Shown: positions 1-13,279 of the stretch, piece by piece
How positions within the stretch are numbered: position 1 is the first letter of the stretch
Layout: each line of letters opens with the position of its first letter
Assembly: GCA_905182985.1 (NCBI GenBank)
Contig: CAJJDN010000106.1
Location: 278,607 to 342,606 of the forward strand
Source of the DNA: Paramecium sonneborni
Taxonomy: Eukaryota > Ciliophora > Oligohymenophorea > Peniculida > Parameciidae
Length of the DNA stretch: 64,000 nt
Direction of reading: 5' to 3'
Notes under the pieces: generated by a model
Databases searched by the model: none
What the model saw: only the letters and a program-made list of their open reading frames with translations
What the model was told of the DNA's origin: nothing
Position numbers and translations under genes: made by a program

Positions 1-1829
1 TATTAGTATTTACTAATCCATCTGTAAAAACAATTTTAATTTAATTTACATAACTTTTCGTTCCAAACTCTTCCTTAAATAAATTTGTCAATAATTATGA
101 ATACCATAAATATATGGGTTTTGGAAGCAAAATAAAAAAAGGTTCTTCTGATAATGTACATTTATGTTTAATAAAATCATACAAACCTTAATGATGATCG
201 TTATGAGAATGAGATATATAGATTACTTAAATATTACTTATTTTCTATTTGAACTCTTCATCATTCTTGCAACTAAAATAAAATTAATTTAATGTATTCT
301 AACCACAATCCATCAAAATACCAGTTTTGTTAATGTTTGCATAAATTCCACTAGCATTTCTAGATTAAGTTTCAATAGAGGAAGATGTTCCCAACATCTA
401 AATTTCATAACTTTCATTTTAGTTTTTAGGAATTGAATTACATAATCTAATTAATTCTAGTTTATCTTCTTTTTTTAATGAATATGAAATTTATCTCTTT
501 ACTTTTAAATCTTCAAATGATAAAATTCCCCTAGCAATTTAAATTGTTTTCATTTTCATAGGAATATATTTTAGTTGACTTGGCCATAATTAATTTAGAT
601 TTTTTAAATTTTCATGAAATTTAAATTAATTTATTTATTATTATCCTTAGAATAAGATAGGAACATTAGTTTTCATAAATTTCAAATAATCTAAATAATA
701 ATATCCAAAGTTTTCTCTTCCCAAATCTTCTTAACTTACTTTATCGAGTTCATAATAATATTCTTAAGAAGTAACAATATGAATTATCTTATAATTTAAT
801 AACTTTAGACTTTCAATTAAATTTATATATTAATTTGATTCTAACAATTATTTATTAGCATAATGAACAATTAAAAGTGTTTGATTTACATCACCATCTT
901 TCTTAGATTTCTTAAATTCCGTACTATAACTCTATAATTCATCTTGTAATAATTGAAAGATATTCTAATTAAAGTCTTCAACTTCATTTTGAGTCTTAAA
1001 ATCTAATATTAAAATTGCTTATTATAACAATTAATAATTAAATTTCTTAATGTCATCAAATTATAGTTATTTTTCATTATGATAATACTTTCCTTCCTTG
1101 ATATCATTTATCAGAGTAAGGGGAATATTTAATTTTCTAAGTACTTCATAATCTATTTGCTACTCAGCTTTGAATGTCACTAGATATTAAGTAAGATTAG
1201 GACTAGTAGGGTAAATATCACTTTTACTTATTTCCAAAGAGAGGTTTAACTTTAAAATACTGCATTGAAACTTATTTATTCTAATCAACTAATTCCAATG
1301 GATTTACATATTGTTATGCTTTTTCACAAATAAATTGATTAATTCCATTTAAAGTTTGCATTTACTTTTCAACAGAAGTTTTAACCATATCTAAAAATTA
1401 TATTTTATTTCCTATTCCAAATTTCATTTGCTTTATTTCCATATTCTTATTTAAATCCATAGATCCAAAAGCAAGATTACGTATTCCAAGCATATATCTA
1501 GTCTGCATAATAAATTAAGTTATTCCAGGAGGACCCAAAAATGTCATATTTGTAAATTGATTTCTGTAAAATGCATAATACATTATTGGAATAAGACCTT
1601 GATAAACTTCTTAAGTGTTTCTATGAACAAAATAAAATGCCTTATTAACAAACAAATTCAAATCATGAAATGATACCAATCTATTTGATGGCTCTTCACA
1701 TGTTCCAAAATATAAACGTTCATGGCCTTATTAGTGATCAAGACATATTGATATTATTGGAAAACGTTGTAATTTGTAAGTCTTTATGATTTGCAAGTTA
1801 ATACGCTAAATTTACTAATGACCAGACAT
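1..1829 (-). CDS. Ribonuclease Z, long form (ELAC2-like tRNA 3' endonuclease), 3' end outside window
   Basis: Cuts the 3' trailer from tRNA precursors using a metallo-beta-lactamase fold. The ATG at 1829 opens one ciliate-code frame that runs off the left edge. Near the amino end it reads NMTFLGPPGITQFI, the pattern of the inactive N-terminal half of long-form RNase Z. Towards the window edge it has LGTSSSIETQSRNASG, then ILMDCGQNT, then the zinc motif ISHSHNDHHQGL (HxHxDH). A degenerate half joined to an active half is typical of the eukaryotic long form, which serves nucleus and mitochondrion. The start lies only 100 bases from the divergent gene at 1930. The remaining zinc ligands and the stop are beyond the window. 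Family assignment is firm; the exact start is less so. Confidence 0.9.
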
Positions 1830-1929
1830 TATATAAATTAAAGTGAATTTATAACTCAAATATGAGCAAAAATAAATATCGAATCTTATACATAGAAAGA
1901 ATCTTTAAGTTTCATTAATATTTGCGTCA

Positions 1930-2938
1930 ATGTAAATCGAATTAGAGGAAAACTCTTCATACACAATATTTCTTCAAAACACTAAAGAAGAGAAATTGGG
2001 AGAAGGAACCTATGGTAAGAGCATATGAGAAAAGAAGAGGAAAAAGGTGGTTCAAAGAAACTTAAACTTGATAATTAAAATTATGAAGGAGTTTCTAGTA
2101 CTACAATTATAGAAATAACAATTCTATAAAAGTTAAAACATCCAAATATCATAAGGTATTAATATTATAAATATTTAAGTTTACTTGAGGTAAAATACTT
2201 TATGGAAGAAAAGAAAATGTTGCTTATTTTATTCTATGTAAAGTAATCTAAGAAAATATATGGATAGAAATTCATCATTAACTCTAAATAAGATAAAGCC
2301 AATAATATATAAAATACTTTTAGGATTATCATTTTGTCACAGTAGAAGAGTATTGCATATGGATCTTAAACCATAAAACATATTATAAAATGAAATGATG
2401 ACAATTAAATTAGCAGATTTTGATCTTTCTAGTGTATTTCCATTTCCAATGCCTAAATTTACAAAAGAAATAGCAACTTTATTTTATAGAGCTCCTGAAC
2501 TTATGCTTGGAGATAATAATTAAGGAACTGGAGTTGATATATGGGCTGTCGGTGCATTATATCGGAGTGTTTAACAAGAAAACCCCTCTTACCAGGTTAT
2601 AGTAAAGTAGATATGTAGTTTGAAATGATGGAGGTACTTATTTATTATTTATTCTTTTTAAAGTTACTTAGAACTCCTTCTGATTAAACCAATGTTGGAT
2701 TATCTTAACTTTGGTTTTTTAAAATTACTTTTCCAAAATTTAAAGGCAAAGACTTGGCTTATGTAATTCCACTATTGGAGAAAATGAATTCAAAGCATTG
2801 GAAATCTTATAGTCTATGCTTTAATTCAACCCGGGTAAAAGACCTCAAGCTAAAGAATTATTAAAGTATCCATGGCTGATGATATTAGAAATAATTATTG
2901 AGCTTTTAATATCATCACTTTATATTTATATTAATTGA
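1930..2938 (+). pseudogene. Decayed cyclin-dependent-kinase-like gene
   Basis: Clear CDK homology is broken by frame changes. In order: EKLGEGTY (glycine loop), SKKLKLDNQNYEGV (beta-3 lysine and PSTAIRE-like region), LRKYMDRNSSLTL, VLHMDLKPQN (catalytic loop), ADFDLSS (metal-binding motif), ATLFYRAPELML (activation segment), VDIWAVGA and RPQAKELLKYPWL. A 20-nt GT-AG intron could repair the first break (about 2014), but breaks near 2243, 2560 and 2778 have no plausible intron. About a dozen residues between glycine loop and lysine also seem missing. The catalytic HRD reads HMD and the DFG reads DFD, so even a repaired protein would probably be inactive. Sequencing error cannot be excluded for single breaks, but the motif changes argue for real decay. 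Confidence 0.75.
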
Positions 2939-3202
2939 ATAGATTTATAAATTATTATTTATCAATTTAAGTTATAAATTTCAATTAGAAAAAAATAAAT
3001 ATTATTCAATAATTATTTATTTTATCAATTAGTAATCTAATTTTCTACTTGTCTCATATTTAAGAATATTAAGCTATAACTTATAAAAAAGGCTAAAAGC
3101 CACCAACAATTGAAATAAATGAGCATGTTAACTTTATTGATTATAATATAATTTTATTTATTAATTAATATAATAAAATATTATATATATTAATATAAAA
3201 TA

Positions 3203-4462
3203 ATGGCTTTAATTCATAATCAAAATGACATGTAAAACATGTTTAGTAAGGCTGGAAAAATTACTTCAGAGAAATACATAATTTTTTAAAGAAAAGAAGA
3301 GATAATAAATAATAGGCCCAGATATTTTAAAGGAAAATCTTAATCAGTTGCTTCTTCAGAAGAAGTGAATTAACAAGCTGATAAAAAAATGCCAGAAATA
3401 TAAAATAAAAAATAGGAATAAATAACAGAAGCAGAATAGATTTAACGTAAAAATTAAGTGAAGCTTTCGTAACCATTTTCAAAGCAACTGTCCAGATAAG
3501 TAGGACATTATACAAAACTTAGTAAAGACAGTAAACCTTCTTGTGGATAATATCATGTTAAATACAGTGAATTGGATAAGTATTTATTGAAATAATGATT
3601 AAAAAGAGCAATTCACTCAATTCATGATTATGATAAATCTCTCAAACAAACTACACCTCTTGAAGTGCCAGGAAAACATGGAGAGCCTGAAAATATGGAG
3701 TAAGTAATTTATTTTATATATTTATAGTAAACCATTAGTGGATAGGCCTCGATTTTCTAGAACATGTTTTATTGATTTAATTAGATAAACACCAAGGTAT
3801 AAATTTAGAATATATAATTAGACCTGATATATTTTTTGGAAGGCCTACTCCACATCCTGATAGATTCAGTTTTTTAAATGTAACAGATTCTTGGAGTAAA
3901 ATACCTAGAACTCCATCTGTTTAATTAGAAAAATAATTATCAAGAGATTAAATGATTATTTATAAAAAGAAATAATTTGCCCCTGATTATCAACCGAATT
4001 TTGAATTTGGTAAAAAGTATTAGAATATTTTAATAAATAGATAATTGGGTAGTTGTGGGGCTCCATTTGATAAATTAGAATAAAGAAAAGATATAATGAC
4101 TAAAATTCCACCTTATAATCATGAAGCTTATTTTGAATTTGATGTTTATTCAAAAGATCCAAATAGTAAATTATTTAGAACTCCTACAGCTCCAAATTTT
4201 AAAAATATGTTAGATAGAGAATGTGATGGAAAATCTCTATTACCAAGTTTTATGTAGGTAATTATAATTTTAAAATAATAAGAAATATTCAAATACTCGT
4301 ATGGGTATTACTCATTTACATTAAAAAATGTTGGAAGTTAACAACTTTAGAGATGGAAGATTTCAAACAGTTACTTCAAGTTTCTTACCAAGCAAGGCAT
4401 TCAAGAAAAGGCCATAATTGGATGAATCAAGTGAAGAAATAGAATAGATGGAAGAATAATGA
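3203..4462 (+). CDS. Unrecognised ciliate protein with three short introns
   Basis: Opens MALIHNQNDMQNMFSKAG and ends EEIEQMEEQ before TGA. Introns at 3700-3727 (28 nt), 3766-3784 (19 nt) and 4258-4282 (25 nt) restore one frame of 395 codons plus stop. The protein is basic and low in complexity at first, then has a more ordered stretch around FFGRPTPHPDRF, GSCGAPFDKLEQRKD and KLFRTPTAPNFKNML. The repeated RTP motifs could be phosphorylation sites (inference). No membrane segment, signal peptide or family motif was recognised. AT-rich spacers of 260-350 bases lie on both sides, so this is probably a single-gene transcript. Gene reality is well supported by the intron-dependent frame; function is unknown. 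Confidence 0.75.
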
Positions 4463-4807
4463 TAATTTATAATCTTTAATAATTTTTATTTATGATTAAG
4501 ATCAAATCTTTTAATAAAATGTTTTTCTTTAAAAATTATTTAATAGTATTTATAAAAATTAATAAATAAAATTACAACCTTAATCCATTTCAATATGTTA
4601 ATATTTGTTTTATATTATAAAGTTTTTATTATTAATTTATATATTTTCTTATTCTAATTTAGTGGAATTTTATGATATTCTTTTTGTTTTTGCTAATTAA
4701 ATTCTCTATTAATATATTTTTCATTACAATATCTTTTTTTATGAGAATATAACCCAAGTTTTGATTTAATCTTCAAATATCTATTAATTACTAGAAATTA
4801 ATTGAAT
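4463..4807. other. Gene-free AT-rich spacer
   Basis: About 345 bases of very AT-rich DNA with no coding frame, RNA-like fold or repeat that I can support. It must carry the end of the upstream transcript and the promoter of the gene starting at 4808. Confidence 0.6.
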
Positions 4808-5575
4808 ATGCTTCAGCCCAATAGTTTGATGAATATCAGCTTTCGCCTTTCTGAGATTTCTACTCATATCACTGAATAAATAAAAAATCAAAATGAGCAG
4901 TTTCAAGTAATCTACACAGAAAGGTAAAAAACTTTGGAAAAATTACAAAAATAAATAGAGAAGATGAATCATGTGATTTCAAGAGTGTGTGATAAATAAC
5001 CTCCTTAAAGAATAGATTAGATTCAAATTCTCAAGAATCAGTAGTATAAATATGAACTTTAGATGGAAGAAGATTTAGAGCTTCCATGTTATAGAAACAG
5101 AATTTTTCAAATCAAACTTAGGCTTGTTTAGAATGAAAAAACAATAATTAATGCAAATAACTTGCTTGTTGAATTACAAATGTAAGAATAGCAAGTAATA
5201 TTAGTTGGACTTATGACAAGATTCCTAAAAAACTTACCCATAATAACAAAAACCAATCAATTTTCAAAGGATGCCAACAAGCTATAATTAAAAAAGGTTA
5301 TGGCAGCTTAAACCGAATTCAAATTAAGGAAGTTTCCTCCCATTTTCCAAAAGGAGTATTTATGATGATTATTTTACCGATAGATGATGGTGCAGTTATT
5401 GGAGATGAGACGTAATTATTTGTTTTATTATTGTAGAAAATATTAGATTAAAAAAGAATGGATAAAGCCATTAATTATAAGTGATGTTTCTATCAAGGCA
5501 AAAAAGTTTTCTGACAGACATAATCCTTACTATGCTAAGTCAGATGGAACAATTAATATTTTGGAATAGGAATGA
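4808..5575 (+). CDS. Unrecognised protein, interrupted by two adjacent in-frame TGA codons
   Basis: The frame opens MLQPNSLMNISFRLSE and runs 185 codons to TGA at 5363, directly followed by a second TGA at 5366. The same frame then stays open for another 68 codons and looks protein-like: MMVQLLEMRRNYLFYYC, then EWIKPLIISDVSIKAKKF, ending at TGA 5573. The first part is rich in Gln, Glu and Lys with heptad-like spacing and may form coiled coil. A GT-AG segment at 5356-5383 has a typical intron length (28 nt) but shifts the frame, so splicing does not obviously remove the stops. Either the protein ends at 5363, the gene is decaying, or the assembly has an error. No family recognised. Confidence 0.55.
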
Positions 5576-6190
5576 TTTCTTTTATAAATATGACATAAAC
5601 AATATAAATATTTAAACGTAAAAATTATGTTGAAGACAATGAGAAATATCTATATTCTTAAAGTGTTTTAAATCTTTGATATTATTTTATCATTTATTTT
5701 TTGAAAATTATGATCAAGTTCCCATGACTTATTAAAATACTTGGAAGGTAAGTACTCTTCTAAAGCTGAACCCTCCTTTTTTGCTCAATAATGCTGATCA
5801 TTGAACTTAATTAAACTTTAAATTTATATTAACGAAACAATATTCACAAATCAACCTCATATTATTATTATACATTATTATATTGCAGATTAATAATTAA
5901 TTAAATAAATTAAGGTTTTAAATCTAAAAATAAATATTATAAATTATTATCCTTCCATTTTTTAGGATATGTGCTTAATTTTGATAAAGCTTCACTATTT
6001 AATATTTTACCTTAGATTTATATTAAACTAATTTTCATAAAAAGGAAAAGAATATTTAGGTAATATTAATACTTTTAATATAATATATTTATTTTAATTT
6101 ATTTTTTTTAATATATTAATTTAAAATTTTCTTTATGAACAGAACTTTAAAAGGCACCTAAAATATTTCATTTATTTTATTAAAAAATAA
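5576..6190. other. Gene-free AT-rich spacer
   Basis: About 615 bases with frequent TGA in all frames and long A/T runs. No gene, structured RNA or repeat could be supported. Confidence 0.55.
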
Positions 6191-9100
6191 ATGGAAGATA
6201 AAATAAATAAACTTTTTGCGTTATTCAATGATTTCAAGAATCAGCAGCTCTTTAGTTTGGCTTTGGCTTAAATAGTGAATGTTTATAATGACTATCCTGC
6301 TTGTCTATATTAAATATTAAGAAAAACAAACAAATTAATATATTCAAAAGCACAAGATCCTCGTCTTCGTTTAGAGCATTCTTAGATTGCAGCTGCAATA
6401 ATTGAAAGAACCTACAAGATCTATAAGTAATTTATTTCTTAAATAAAAAAGTGAACGACTTGAAGATTATCTACTTTCATCATCAAATGAATCAATTCCT
6501 GAAAATTTATTTCATTTTGAACCAATAATGGATCATTAAGTGGATGATGTAATGTAATAAGAATAAATTCGAGATTATGAAGAAATAAAAGCAAATATTA
6601 AGTTAAAAAGTGAATAAATTGATTTTATTCATCTAATCAATGATGGCAGCGCAATTCTTGGAAAAGACATGAAATACTTAAAAAGATCCTAAGAAAATAA
6701 AAATTAAAAATTAGATGATGAGAATATTGATATTAAATAAGAAGAAATAATGAGATTAATGGGTTTATCTGGAAATTTCAATCTTTCAAATATTACAAGG
6801 TTATTACAATTTATGTAAGGAGATGCTGAGATACCTATTGATATGTATTCATCTTCTGATGAAATTGCAGAAAGTTCTAGTGAGGATGATGCTGTAGGTC
6901 AATATAAAAAGAGAAATAAAGCAAAAAGTAAATAACCAGAAACTAATCTTAAAAAGAAAGCAACTGTTTAAAAGAAGAATCAAAGTACAAAGTATTGTGT
7001 AATAAATCCTTTCAATATTATTTACAATAGAGCAGTTTATGAGTTGATGAATCATAAATGGTAAGAAAGACATGCTAGCGCTTTAGTATTGAAATCAATT
7101 GTTAGGCAAAAAGGATTCTTAAATTTAGGATTTAGTTATATGATAAAAGGGGATGAAAAGGAAATTAATAGTATTTTACGAAACAGTCTAATAGAATATA
7201 TTAGTGATAAGAATGGATAATTAAATAAATTAGAATATCTATTAACAAGATGTTGTGTTCTAATTGTTATGGATCGATTTGCAGACTATTTTGGAAATCA
7301 AACAATTATGATTGTAAGAGAAGCAGCATGTTAAACTGCTATTACACTATTAACAGATAGAAATTATAACACAAATATATGGATCCATTATCCTGATAGT
7401 TTTATGAAATTTGTACATTTATTGAAAGATTTTATTGAAGAAGGTTAAAGAGTCTAAATTTATGAAGTTTCTTAAAGTGCTTTATTTTTAGTTAAAGGAT
7501 TGCTAAAAGATCATTTATAAGTGGTTTATGATAATTTCTCAGAGTTGTTATTGTATGTAGGTTAGAGAGATAATGAAGATGAGATTCTTGAATTATTAGC
7601 AGATATTTGGAAAGAATTTCTTTCATTAGGTTTGAATTTGAAATATTTTAATACAGTTTATTCTCTGAGTATGGAATAATTAAAAAAATAAGATGATATT
7701 AGTTTTGCTGGAAAGTCTATTTTCTAATTTTTAAGTGATCTTTTTTAAGCAGGTTTTAAAATATCTAAATAATTTTAAGGAGAAATAGAAATTTTAAAAA
7801 AGTTTTTCTTTCATAGAATTATAGAAGTTAAAGAATCATTTTATAAATATTTATTAGCTTTTTCGAAATAATAAACTGAAAGACAAGATGATCCTAGAAC
7901 AATAAATTATATGAAAATAATATTTTAGACTGGAGTCTTTGAAGAGAAACTTGAGACTTTCCAAAATTTAATGAATATTCTAGAGTAATTATCTAAACAT
8001 TTGAAAAAAGAATAACTTTAAGAATTTATTTAATTTGTACACAATTTTTCAACCGATAATCAATTTAAGAAATATTTCTATCTATTTGATGGTATTAAAA
8101 GAGAATCTCTAGAAATACATTATCCAAATCTAGCTTAATAAAGTTTAAATCCAATAGATAATTAAACATATAGAATGATTAAGACAGCTTACTTGCTAAA
8201 AGATATTAATTTTAAACACTAGATAACAGCTGATTTAGATCCGATAAATTTTATTTACACTTTTAAGAATTATATAAATAATAAAAAAGAATTAAATTAA
8301 GAAGTGGATAGCACACGTTAGAATGGATTTTGTTTTGATGAATTAGATTTAAAAATCTAAGTATCTATGTAACAATTAAATGTTTTACTTAAAAATTATA
8401 TGTAAATTGAAAAAGAATAAGAATATTTAGCAATTATATAAGGATTTGTTAAAATTTATGAAGATTTTGCAATAGCTCCAGCTCATTCATAAAAACTTAG
8501 ATAACTTTATCCAATAATTCTAAATTAATTAAAACAGTTGAGTTAGATTGACTATGAAATGGATTAAGAATCGATTTTGAAATTATAAGATACTACATCA
8601 GATTTAGTTTAGAGTCTCTAATCATTTACAAAATTGAGTAATGAATTAAATTTGAATTTTAAAGTATTAACTTCTGATAATACAGAATCATTAATATAAA
8701 GAATTAGGTAAAATTGTTATTTATTTAAGAATAGACAAGTTTTAATTAATCTAAGATATTGCATCCGAAAGATTGTCAAAATAGATGTCTCAAAATCCAA
8801 ATTGTTGTGATTTAACATCCCTTTATATTAAATAAAGTGCTTAATAAACCGTTTAATATATCTTAACTTAAAAAAGTGAATTAAAAAGTATACATTAATA
8901 ATATTTTTAAAGGAAAAGACTATGGTAGAAAAAGGCTAATTTGGCATTTGTTAAAAAATTAAGTTGATTTCTAATCTTGGCATCTCTTTTTTGAAAGGCT
9001 TTTTTTATAATAATTGAATTATATTCCAAGTGATCTAAGATATAACTCAAATTTAATGACTTAAACATCTAAATTAATAATAAGAGTAGAAGATTTAAAA

Positions 9101-11514
9101 TATAATTTATGGGGAATTGGTCTGATATAAAATGCTTATTCATTATTTTAAAAAAATGCTGAACATCCTGATTTTGATAAATGGGCCCAATATTTATTAT
9201 CTAAATTATTAAATTATTTACCTGTTTTAAGCAATATAAGTGATGATGATAATAATAAAATTATTTTAGATGATTAGAAGGGTGGAATATTATTAGAATT
9301 TGATTAAACATTTAAAAAAGTATTTGCTTTAAAAAATACATTGTTAAAACTCTGTGCAAAATTTATTCATTTTTTGGCTGTTTCTAATAATATTAATGTA
9401 TTTGATCAAGTTATAATGCAAATAAATTAATTGATAAAAAGAAATGAAAATGGAATATATGATATTTTGAATATAATTTTGAAAGAAAATCCTATTTCAC
9501 TAGCACCGATAAGTGGTTTTTTAACTTTAAAAGCTATTAAAAAATTAACAGCAAAAGATTCTAATATAGCATAATCAGCAAGCAAATTATTTGGTTTTTT
9601 AGTACCTATATTAACAATTATGGAAATACCGTATTGTCCAACATCGTAATCTTTAATTAGTAAATTTAAAAAAGCCAAAGAATTTTAAATAGGTTTTGGT
9701 AAAATGACAAAAGTAGAATATAAAATTGAAGGTGGAATAAAAGATCGTACTATATTAAGAGATTATTAATGGGATGGTATTAGATGGTTAGGATTTTTAA
9801 TTAAATATAATTTGCATGCTGCATTATGTGATGATATGGGATTAGGAAAAACCATTTAAACATTAGTTGTTTTAGCAAATGAAGTATTTAAAAGAAAGAA
9901 TGAGAATTTGATTTCCCTTGTTGTTGCTCCAAGTACAGTTGTAGATCATTGGTATGCAGAAACAAAAAAGTATATAAGTAATTCTGTTTTAAAACCTCAT
10001 ATATATGATGGTGTCTTTTAAGGAAATCTCATTATGGTATCTTATAATTAATTACTTAAATTAAATTAAAACTTTCTTAATCAAGAATTTTATTTTCTCA
10101 TTTTAGATGAAGCTCACATTTTAAAAAATAGTAAAAATAAGACTAGTAAAGTTATAAGAAGCTTAAAAGCAAAGCATAAAGTTGTATTGTCTGGAACTCC
10201 TGTTTAGAATCATCTTTTGGAATTATGGTCACTTTTTGATATTTTATTACCAAATTATTTAGGAGATGAAGAGTACTTTAAAAAGAATTTCTCGAAAGCA
10301 TTTCATACTAATATCTTTTCCTTAACTGAAGATGAAATTTTATTTGATGAATAATAAATTAAAACATTACGATTGCTCCATAAAAAGGTATTACCTTTCA
10401 TAATGAGAAGAACTAAATAAGATGTATTACCATAATTACCAGCTAAAATTATAGGAGATTATTATTGCACTCTATCAGAACCACTTCAATCTTAAATTTA
10501 TCAAATTTTAGAATCAAATTCATTTTCAAGTGATATAGAATAATAAATTACTAAAACTTAAGGAGAGTAAAAAAATAAAGTTTGTGAATCTGTTCTTAAA
10601 TTATTACATAAATTGAGATAAGCTTTAGATCATCCTATTTTAATTAAAAGTGTAATTCTACCAAATAAAAGACCAAAGAAAAAAGTAAAGAGTGAAAATA
10701 TTGAAATGTTGGCTGAATAAGAAATTAATTAATTATTAGATAATTAAGAAAAACCTGAAAGTTATTCTAATTCAGGAAAGATGATTGCTTTGAAGGATAT
10801 TTTATAATAATTAGGATTTCAATCAATTGATGATACAACATAATAATAACCTCAAGGTGATTAAATTACAATTTATACAAATTTTAATAAAGTCTTAGTG
10901 TTTTCCAGATTTAGAGCTGCCTTATAATTAATAGCAGAATAATTATTAAAAACATAATTTCCAGGATTATAATATTTAATTTTAGATGGAAGTGTTCCTT
11001 AAACATAAAGATATCCTTTAGTAACTAAATTTAATGAAGATCCAGATATAAGAGTATTACTATTAACAACATAAGTAGGAGGTTTAGGATTGAATTTAAG
11101 TTCAGCAAATATTGTAATAATGTTTGATCATGATTATAACCCTGTTAATGATCAATAGGCTATGGATAGAGCTCATAGAATAGGATAAAAAAATGTTGTT
11201 TAAGTTTTCAGATTGATTGTTAAGGATACTTTGGAGGAGAAAATTATGGGAATTTAAAGATTTAAATCAGCAATATCTAAGGCAATTGTAAATTAAGATA
11301 ATGCATCTTTAAAACAAATGGAAAAAACAGATTTATTGTCTATGTTAGAATCTAATGCTTAAGAAAATAATAAAGGTATTATGAATTGTTATATTTTTTA
11401 GAAAAAAACTCTGAAGATGAACAAATTGAAAAATTAAGTGGTCCATATTCTAAGATTTTAGGATAACTTAAATTAGATTTATTAGAATAACTTAATTTTG
11501 ACAAAGAGTATTGA
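6191..11514 (+). CDS. Mot1/BTAF1, Snf2-family ATPase that removes TBP from DNA
   Basis: Mot1 uses ATP to strip TATA-binding protein from promoters and so controls RNA polymerase II initiation. The first ~1,150 residues are Gln-rich alpha-helical HEAT-type repeats that in relatives grip TBP. The C-terminal Snf2 motor is complete: LRDYQWDGIRWLGF (Q motif), DDMGLGKTIQTLV (Walker A), LDEAHILKN (DEAH box), LSGTPVQNHLLELWSLF, then VLVFSRFRAALQ, TTQVGGLGLNLSSA and AMDRAHRIGQKN. The DEAH tetrad, LLPNYLG after the LWSLFD segment and the RRTKQDVLPQLP block are typical of Mot1. Introns at 6427-6451, 8708-8729, 8888-8912 and 11376-11401 keep one frame of 1,741 residues, close to yeast and human lengths. 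Firm call. Confidence 0.93.
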
Positions 11515-11878
11515 TATTCTACATTGATTGTATTTTTTCATATTCTTAATCAATATAAATATTGCCTATATATATAATCCATAAAACACAATAAATAATT
11601 CAAGGACTTTTTTTATTGTAAATTATTTATTATAATTCAAATTGAATATTGCTTATAAATAGTATCATTTTAAAAATATATTAAGAATTTCTTTTAATGT
11701 AAACAAACTATTTATTTGATTTTTCTTTTCCCTATGAAAATTTTGTATTTTTGAATGGAAATGTAGGAATTATTTTACTTAAAAATATATTTGTTTGATG
11801 TTTCAATATCATAAACAATTTGGTATATTTAGAGTTTTGAGAATATATATATAATATTTAATTGATCTCAAATAAAGG
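11515..11878. other. Gene-free AT-rich spacer
   Basis: About 364 bases between the Mot1 stop and the next start. No coding frame or structure seen. Confidence 0.6.
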
Positions 11879-13082
11879 ATGCTAGAATAATCTGGACATA
11901 CCAAAGCTCTTTCAGAAGGTTTTTAGACTGTATTTGAGTCTGATTTGGAAAGTTTATAAAAGTTTAAGTTAAATCTAAACATGTAGAAGACCAAAATCAA
12001 GTTCATAAGAAAATTATAGAAGATTATTTGAGATAACAAAAGATTGTTCTCATTAATAAATACCATAAGCTCATTCAGATGAAATTCCAGAATTCGATTC
12101 TCTTGAGGATTCATGTTAAATTAGACCTTCAATGTGTACTAATAAATCAAACAAATAAAGTTAAGAAAGTGAGGTGAAATTATTCGAAAAAGAATTAATA
12201 TAACCTATGAATGAAGATGATTATTAATTAATAGTTAAGAGTGAAAAAGAGCAATGCAAATTGCCTCCAATTATGATGAAGAATGGGGGGTGTTACATAG
12301 GATACTGGTACAAAAAAAAACCTTAAGGTTAAGGAGAATATAAATTCGCAGATTCAAGCAGATATAATGGTGAGGTAATAGAACTTACAATTAAATTTAG
12401 TGGATTAATGGCTATGCAAGTGGAAAAGGAAAATTTTATGATGCAGAAGGTGGATATTATTATGGAGATTTTCATTTGAATTATATGCATGGCAAAGGTG
12501 TGTATAATTATGTTGATGGTTCGATTTATGATGGTAGAAATATGTTTATATCTTATGAAGGATAATGGTTGAATGATAAATTCAATGGATATGGGATTGA
12601 AGTTAAAAGCGATTCTCATTACAAAGGTATTTTACTAGAGCGATATTAGGTTAATTTCGAAATGGTTTGAAGCATGGTCATGGAATCTTAATATTCAGTA
12701 ATAAAGAGAAGTATGAAGGTTAATTTATGAATGGTCAATTTGAAGGAAAAGGAACCTTTGTATTTTTGATAATAATATTATAAGATATGGCCAGATGGAA
12801 GAAGATATTAAGGAGATTGGAAAAATGGAATGATGCATGGTTAAGGAATTTTGTAGTGGCCAGATGGTATTTTCTATTATAAAGACTTTAGGTCGAGTTT
12901 ATGTTGGATAATATGTAAATGATAAGAGATAAGGTTTCGGAACATTTCAATTTGCTGATGGTCGAAAATATTCAGGTTAATGGATGAATGGTTTATAACA
13001 TGGAAGTGGAGAATTTACAGAATCACATGGATAAATTACTAAGGGAGTATGGAGGGAAGGTAAATTATTTTCTCTTATTTGA
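11879..13082 (+). CDS. MORN-repeat protein
   Basis: MORN repeats bind membranes or scaffolds, and in ciliates such proteins are common at basal bodies, cilia and the cortex. After about 125 acidic, Ser/Gln-rich residues come nine or more repeats of the GxYxGxWxxGxxHGxG type: YIGYWYKKKPQGQGEYKF, YYGDFHLNYMHGKGVYNY, YEGQWLNDKFNGYGIEV, YQGDWKNGMMHGQGIL, YVGQYVNDKRQGFGTFQF and YSGQWMNGLQHGSGEF are readable. Five introns (11968-11986, 12375-12400, 12627-12649, 12760-12784, 12867-12891; 19-26 nt) are needed and give exactly 361 codons plus stop. No kinase or other domain follows the repeats, so this is a scaffold-type MORN protein rather than a PIP5-kinase. Target structure unknown. Confidence 0.88.
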
Positions 13083-13279
13083 TTTAATAATACTTATATA
13101 TTTCTCATAATATGTTTAAGAATATTTGATAAAGTTTTCTTGGGGAATAAACTTGTGTAAAAGAGTACTAAAAAGATATTAATCTTATATTTTTAAGCTT
13201 TTTTTTTATTTCATTTTTTATTTTCATTAATCCTTTTAACAAAGCTTATAATTTATCCTAACAAACTCTTTCAATATCA

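Noticed and set aside
8880..9000. Frameshift in Mot1 at A- and T-runs
   Set aside because: A 25-nt intron at 8888-8912 restores the frame and gives a whole-codon total, so no error is needed.
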